Translations under genes and position numbers: made by a program | Source: Pullilachnospira_A gallistercoris | Lineage (GTDB): Bacteria > Bacillota > Clostridia > Lachnospirales > Lachnospiraceae | DNA: 10,186 nucleotides | Assembly (NCBI GenBank): GCA_018712125.1 | Contig: DVHM01000169.1 | Location: 1-10,186 of the forward strand | Direction: 5' to 3' | Notes under the pieces: model-generated | Database searches by the model: none | The model's input: the letters and a program-made list of their open reading frames with translations, nothing else | What the model was told of the DNA's origin: nothing | Shown: positions 7,142 through 10,186 of the stretch, in pieces | How positions within the stretch are numbered: the first letter of the stretch is position 1 | Layout: the number at the start of each line of letters is the position of its first letter

Positions 7142-7347
7142 CCGGGAGAAGGGAAACGGAACACATAGAGGCGCCAATGTATGCAGTCTCTTTCCGGAGG
7201 TGCTTGCGCTCGGAGAAAAACGCAGCGGTACTAGGCTCGTCAGCCCATTGACATGGACTGGCTTGCCAAGTGCCGGCGTTTTTCTACGCTCCGGAAAGGG
7301 ACTGCATACATTGGCACCCCTGATATATCCGCAGGCGCTTCTCCCGG
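7142..7347. repeat. Very long imperfect palindrome (about 206 bp), possible MITE or structured leader
   Basis: The spacer folds on itself almost end to end. The outermost arms CCGGGAGAAG (7142-7151) and CTTCTCCCGG (7338-7347) are perfect. After loops of 18 and 19 bases, 7170-7199 pairs with 7289-7318 (28 Watson-Crick pairs, one G-U, one mismatch), including CCAATGTATGCAGT against ACTGCATACATTGG. Next AGAAAAACGC (7214-7223) pairs perfectly with GCGTTTTTCT (7276-7285). Then CGGTACT (7226-7232) pairs with 7269-7275 (one G-U) and GGC (7234-7236) with GCC (7265-7267), and the tip is CCAT-TGAC-ATGG (7245-7256). No convincing gene lies inside; open frames there simply read the arms. It could be a miniature transposable element, a repeat, or the 5' leader of the leftward LacI mRNA. 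I see no clear target-site duplication. Confidence 0.8.
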
Positions 7348-7372
7348 GGAATAAACTCACATGATGATCTTA

Positions 7373-7385
7373 ACAGGATTCCTGT
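7373..7385. promoter_or_regulatory. 13-bp perfect palindrome, candidate operator
   Basis: ACAGGA-T-TCCTGT has perfect 6-bp arms around a single base. It lies just outside the long palindrome and about 63 bases upstream of the -35 of the isomerase operon. It overlaps a looser TGTG-N7-CACA (7383-7397). It could bind a dimeric regulator such as the adjacent LacI protein. It lacks the central CG usual in LacI-family operators, which lowers confidence. Confidence 0.3.
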
Positions 7386-7398
7386 GCAATGTCCACAA

Positions 7399-7458
7399 AA
7401 TTAAGTAAATTAAGTTCTATAGTAGCTGAATTTCGCTTAATAATTCGTTGAGATTAAG
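7399..7458. promoter_or_regulatory. Cluster of TTAAG/CTTAA motifs over the isomerase promoter, candidate regulator sites
   Basis: AATTAAGTA (7399-7407) is followed at once by AATTAAGTT (7408-7416), a 9-bp direct repeat. Further on, CTTAAT (7436-7441) and ATTAAG (7453-7458) form an inverted repeat with an 11-base centre. The right half overlaps the end of the -35 element at 7448-7453, so a protein bound there would interfere with RNA polymerase. Four copies of the same core in 60 bases is more than expected by chance in an otherwise mixed region. Which regulator binds is unknown. Confidence 0.45.
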
Positions 7459-7476
7459 TGAATTCCGAAGGATAAT
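7448..7476 (+). promoter_or_regulatory. Sigma-A promoter of the isomerase-transketolase operon
   Basis: TTGAGA (7448-7453) and GATAAT (7471-7476) each match five of six consensus bases and are exactly 17 bases apart. Transcription would start near 7483, leaving a leader of about 37 bases to ATG 7520. This excludes an in-frame upstream TTG at 7448 as the start codon. Confidence 0.72.
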
Positions 7477-7519
7477 AGGTGCAAAGAACAAGGAAACATG
7501 CGTAAAGGAGGAGAAGAAA

Positions 7520-8929
7520 ATGGCAAGGATTGTGTTGGGATTTGCACCGACCAGAAGAAGTATTTTTTCCGCACCGGATGCGGTAAAGTACGCGGATCTG
7601 ACGAGGGCGCGCCTGAGAGAACTGGGCGTGGAGTTCGTGGATATTGACGATATCGCCGAGGACGGTCTGCTGCACGATGACGGGGATCGGATTAAAATTG
7701 CGGAGAAATTCCGTGAGGCGAAGGTGGACGGCCTGTTTTTCCCCCACGGAAATTTCGGGACCGAGTACGAGGTGGCGAGACTGGCGAAGGATCTGAATGT
7801 GCCGGTGCTTCTGTGGGGGCCGAGAGATGAACGGCCGGAGGCTGACGGTGTGCGCCTGCGGGATACCCAGTGCGGCCTCTTTGCCACGGGAAAGGTTCTG
7901 CGGAGATTCCGGATTCCCTTTACCTATCTGTGCAACTGTCGTCTGACAGATCCGGAGTTTGAGCGTGGCGTCAGAAATTTTCTCGCGGTCTGCAACGTAG
8001 TAAAGGCTTTCCGGTCCATCCGAATCCTTCAGATCGGACCGCGGCCCTTCGATTTCTGGTCTACCATGTGCAACGAGGGAGAACTCCTGGAAAAATTTAA
8101 TATTCAGCTGGCGCCGATTCCGATCCCGGAGCTGACCGCGGAGATGAAGGCCGCGAAGGAGGAAGGGACAGCGGTGGCGGAGACCATCGCCTACTGCCGC
8201 GAGCATTTCGAGATTGCGGTAAAGGATGAGGAGCTGGAAAATGTGGCGGCCCTGAAAGTGGCCATGAAAAATCTGGCGAAAAAATACGGGTGCAGTGCGG
8301 CGGCGATTCAGTGCTGGAATGCGCTGCAGGATGAGATCGGTATCATGCCCTGCGCGGCCAACAGTCTTCTGAATGAGGAGGGGCTTCCGGTGGTCTGCGA
8401 GACCGATATTCACGGCGCGGTCACGGCGATTCTGGCGGAGGCGGCCGGTATGGATGAAACGCGGACCTTCTTCGCCGACTGGACCGTGCGTCATCCCGAC
8501 AATGAGAATGGGGAATTACTGCAGCACTGCGGCCCCTGGCCTATCTCCTGCCTGGACTGCAGCAGCAAGCGGCCCACCATCGGCTACCCGCTGGCATTTG
8601 ATTATCCGGGGGCGGTGGAGTCCGAGGCGAAGCACGGCGAGATGACCCTGTGCCGTTTTGACGGAGACAATGGCGAGTATTCCCTGCTTCTGGGGAATGC
8701 CAAAGGTGTGGACGGCCCCTACACCAAGGGAACCTATGTCTGGGTGGAAGTGAAGAATCTCAAGCGTCTGGAGGCAAAGATTGTGGAGGGGCCTTATATC
8801 CATCACTGCGTGGGCATTCACAAAGATGTGGTTCCGGTGCTTTACGAAGCCTGCAAGTATATCGGCGTGACGCCGGATCTTTACGATGACAATGAGGAGG
8901 AAGTGAGAGCTTTCATCCGCGGAGAGTGA
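7520..8929 (+). CDS. L-fucose/L-arabinose isomerase-like sugar isomerase
   Basis: This 469-residue protein resembles the FucI/AraA isomerase superfamily (COG2407 type), enzymes that interconvert aldoses and ketoses with a divalent metal. It is shorter than FucI (about 590) and slightly shorter than AraA (about 500). ATG 7520 is chosen for AAAGGAGG (7504-7511) eight bases upstream. The N-terminal domain ends near LLWGPRDERP (97-106). The motif GLPVVCETDIHGAVTAIL (288-305) matches the FucI metal-site strand, making E294 and D296 likely metal ligands. HCGPWPISC (336-344) and GPYIHHCVGIH (424-434) supply further active-site candidates, including H428/H429. These residue roles are by analogy. It is ten bases from the transketolase genes, so its ketose product is probably their substrate. 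Isomerase activity is likely; the sugar is unknown. Confidence 0.85.
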   Translation: MARIVLGFAPTRRSIFSAPDAVKYADLTRARLRELGVEFVDIDDIAEDGLLHDDGDRIKIAEKFREAKVDGLFFPHGNFGTEYEVARLAKDLNVPVLLWGPRDERPEADGVRLRDTQCGLFATGKVLRRFRIPFTYLCNCRLTDPEFERGVRNFLAVCNVVKAFRSIRILQIGPRPFDFWSTMCNEGELLEKFNIQLAPIPIPELTAEMKAAKEEGTAVAETIAYCREHFEIAVKDEELENVAALKVAMKNLAKKYGCSAAAIQCWNALQDEIGIMPCAANSLLNEEGLPVVCETDIHGAVTAILAEAAGMDETRTFFADWTVRHPDNENGELLQHCGPWPISCLDCSSKRPTIGYPLAFDYPGAVESEAKHGEMTLCRFDGDNGEYSLLLGNAKGVDGPYTKGTYVWVEVKNLKRLEAKIVEGPYIHHCVGIHKDVVPVLYEACKYIGVTPDLYDDNEEEVRAFIRGE

Positions 8930-8939
8930 GGGAGAGACA

Positions 8940-9758
8940 ATGGACGAACTGACAAGAAAGACCTATGAACTGCGGTCGGATATCATCGATGAGGTTTATC
9001 AGTCAAAGGCCGGCCATGTGGGCGGCGACCTCAGCGTGATCGACATTCTGACCGTGCTCTACTATAAGGTTATGGATATTACGCCGGAAAATTTTAGCGA
9101 GCGGAACCGGGACCATTTTCTGTTGAGCAAGGGACACTGCGTGGATGCCCTGTACATGGTGCTGGGAGATCTGGGATTCTTTGACGAGGAGGAGGCCAAG
9201 AAGACCTTTTCCGCCTATGGCTCCCGGTATATCGGCCATCCGAACACGGAGGTGCCGGGAATCGAGATCAATTCGGGTTCTCTCGGACACGGTATGGCTC
9301 TGGGCGTCGGCATGGCGCTGGCCGGAAAGATGGACGGCATGGACTACCGGACTTATGTGGTGCTGGGAGACGGCGAGATGGCGGAGGGATCCAACTACGA
9401 GGCCATGATGGCGGCGGGACAGTACCATCTGAACAATCTCTGTGTCACGGTGGATCTCAACGGGCTTCAGATCAGCGGGACCACCGACGAGGTCATGAGC
9501 ACTGCGGATCTGGGAAAGAAATTTGAGGATTTTGGCTGGAACGTGATTCATGTGCCGGACGGCAACGACTGCGGGCAGCTGTTGGAGGCTTATGAGCTGG
9601 CAAAGGCGGAGAAGAAAAAACCGACGGCGGTAATCGCCCACACCGTGAAGGGAAAGGGGGTCTCCTTCATGGAGAACAACAAGAGCTGGCATCACGGCGT
9701 CATGACAGAGGAACAGTACCGGCAGGCGAAAGCGGAGTTAGAGGAGGTGCTCGCATGA
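8940..9758 (+). CDS. Transketolase, N-terminal (thiamine-diphosphate-binding) subunit
   Basis: This 272-residue protein is the N-terminal half of a split transketolase. It carries the pyrophosphate/Mg-binding motif GDGEMAEGSNYE (143-154) ending at VDLNGLQ (N174). It also has GHVGGDLSVID (25-35), SKGH (63-66), NSGSLGHGMALGVGMA (111-126) and HTVKGKGVSFMEN (234-246) followed by WHHG. All are standard for transketolases, and the length is normal for a split N-subunit. It starts ten bases after the isomerase stop with GAGGGAGAG just upstream. Its stop overlaps the start of the C-subunit gene (ATGA), so equal production is expected. It would act in the cytoplasm, moving a two-carbon ketol unit from a ketose to an aldose. 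Because it is tied to a sugar isomerase, a dedicated catabolic role is likelier than general pentose phosphate metabolism. Confidence 0.95.
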   Translation: MDELTRKTYELRSDIIDEVYQSKAGHVGGDLSVIDILTVLYYKVMDITPENFSERNRDHFLLSKGHCVDALYMVLGDLGFFDEEEAKKTFSAYGSRYIGHPNTEVPGIEINSGSLGHGMALGVGMALAGKMDGMDYRTYVVLGDGEMAEGSNYEAMMAAGQYHLNNLCVTVDLNGLQISGTTDEVMSTADLGKKFEDFGWNVIHVPDGNDCGQLLEAYELAKAEKKKPTAVIAHTVKGKGVSFMENNKSWHHGVMTEEQYRQAKAELEEVLA

Positions 9759-10186
9759 ATACCATAACCAATCGACAGGCAATCTGCGATGTGCTGCTTA
9801 CTGCGGCAGAGAAGGACAAGGACATTGTGGTAACCTGTTCCGATTCCAGGGGAAGCGCTTCCCTGGCTCCCTTTGCGGACAGATTTCCGAAGCAGTTTGT
9901 GGAACTGGGCATCGCGGAGCAGAATCTGGTCACGGTGTCCGCAGGGTTGGCGGCCATGGGAAAGAAAGTTTTTGCAGCGTCCCCGGCAAGCTTCTTGTCT
10001 ACCAGAAGTTACGAGCAGGCCAAGGTGGACGTGGCCTATTCCCACACCAATGTGACCCTGATCGGCATCAGTGGCGGCGTCAGTTACGGCGCCCTGGGCA
10101 TGACCCATCACTCCTGTCAGGATATCGCGGCCATGGCGGCGCTTCCGGGCATGCGGGTGTATCTTCCCAGTGACCGGTTCCAGACG
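9755..10186 (+). CDS. Transketolase, C-terminal (pyrimidine-binding) subunit, 3'-truncated by window
   Basis: The gene starts at ATG 9755, overlapping the previous stop by four bases, with GAGGAGG (9741-9747) seven bases upstream. The visible 144 residues run in frame to the window edge. SDSRGSASLAPFADRFPKQF (29-48) is followed by VELGIAEQNLVTVSAGLA (49-66). E55 of IAEQN is the conserved glutamate that activates the thiamine cofactor. ISGGVSYGALGMTHHSCQDI follows at about 108-127, typical of transketolase and DXP-synthase pyrimidine domains. The SDSRGSA form, rather than the common transketolase ADL-S-ST form, is one I associate with accessory split transketolases. The transketolase-fold C-terminal domain lies beyond the window. 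It completes the enzyme with the preceding subunit. Confidence 0.94.
   Translation, partial: MNTITNRQAICDVLLTAAEKDKDIVVTCSDSRGSASLAPFADRFPKQFVELGIAEQNLVTVSAGLAAMGKKVFAASPASFLSTRSYEQAKVDVAYSHTNVTLIGISGGVSYGALGMTHHSCQDIAAMAALPGMRVYLPSDRFQT

Noticed and set aside
7248..7276. Perfect TTGACA at 7248-7253 as a promoter
   Set aside because: There is no -10 element 16-18 bases downstream (TGCCGG), and the bases form the tip of the long hairpin.
7139..7360. Small open frames on both strands inside the long palindrome
   Set aside because: Their similar peptide pieces at both ends come from the inverted repeat itself, and they lack ribosome sites.
7383..7397. Rex-type (NADH sensor) operator at TGTG-N7-CACA
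   Set aside because: The half-site spacing and inner bases do not match TTGTGA-N6-TCACAA.
7425..7442. Catabolite-responsive element (cre) at the CG step in GAATTTCGCTTAAT
   Set aside because: It lacks the flanking TG and CA of the cre consensus at the correct distance.
7448..7519. Upstream in-frame start at TTG 7448 for the isomerase
   Set aside because: The codon lies in the -35 element; ATG 7520 has a strong AAAGGAGG eight bases upstream and begins the conserved region.
7454..8494. 346-codon open frame on the minus strand over the isomerase gene
   Set aside because: It is a shadow of the isomerase reading frame; no ribosome site or family motif.

Overview
The window looks like chromosomal DNA from a gut-type Clostridia, most likely a Lachnospiraceae relative. 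This is an inference from GC-rich genes with AT-rich spacers, strong AGGAGG-type ribosome binding sites, a GH2 enzyme beside LacI regulators, a CmpB-type membrane protein (PF06541) and split transketolase subunits. No sequence search was possible. All genes look intact except the two cut by the window edges.

Layout. (1) 1-1435, +: the C-terminal part of a GH2 beta-galactosidase/beta-glucuronidase-type enzyme. (2) 1562-2623, -: a LacI-family regulator convergent with the GH2 gene. A strong intrinsic terminator serving the LacI gene lies between them. (3) 2624-2903: a divergent regulatory region with a good sigma-A promoter and, upstream of it, three TTTAAG-type hexamers at exact 11-bp spacing. 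(4) 2904-6093, +: a tightly packed three-gene operon. It encodes an unrecognised membrane-anchored protein with a large external domain, a membrane protein made of two tandem CmpB-type halves, and a 60-residue helical protein. A clear terminator follows. (5) 6110-7123, -: a second LacI-family regulator whose stop codon lies in the loop of that terminator hairpin. (6) 7124-7519: a 396-bp regulatory region containing a very long imperfect palindrome (about 206 bp), a cluster of TTAAG/CTTAA motifs and a good promoter. (7) 7520-10186, +: an operon of an L-fucose/L-arabinose-isomerase-like enzyme followed by the N- and C-terminal subunits of a transketolase. The last gene runs off the window.

How the genes may work together. 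The right-hand operon reads as a sugar route: an aldose-ketose isomerase makes a ketose, and a dedicated split transketolase cuts a two-carbon unit from it. The divergent LacI regulator is the likely controller. No kinase is visible between isomerase and transketolase, so the substrate may be an unusual or non-phosphorylated ketose; this is speculative. The central operon is the least understood part and appears to be an undescribed cell-envelope module, possibly controlled by an OmpR-type response regulator. The GH2 enzyme and first LacI regulator probably belong to a glycan-use locus extending to the left.
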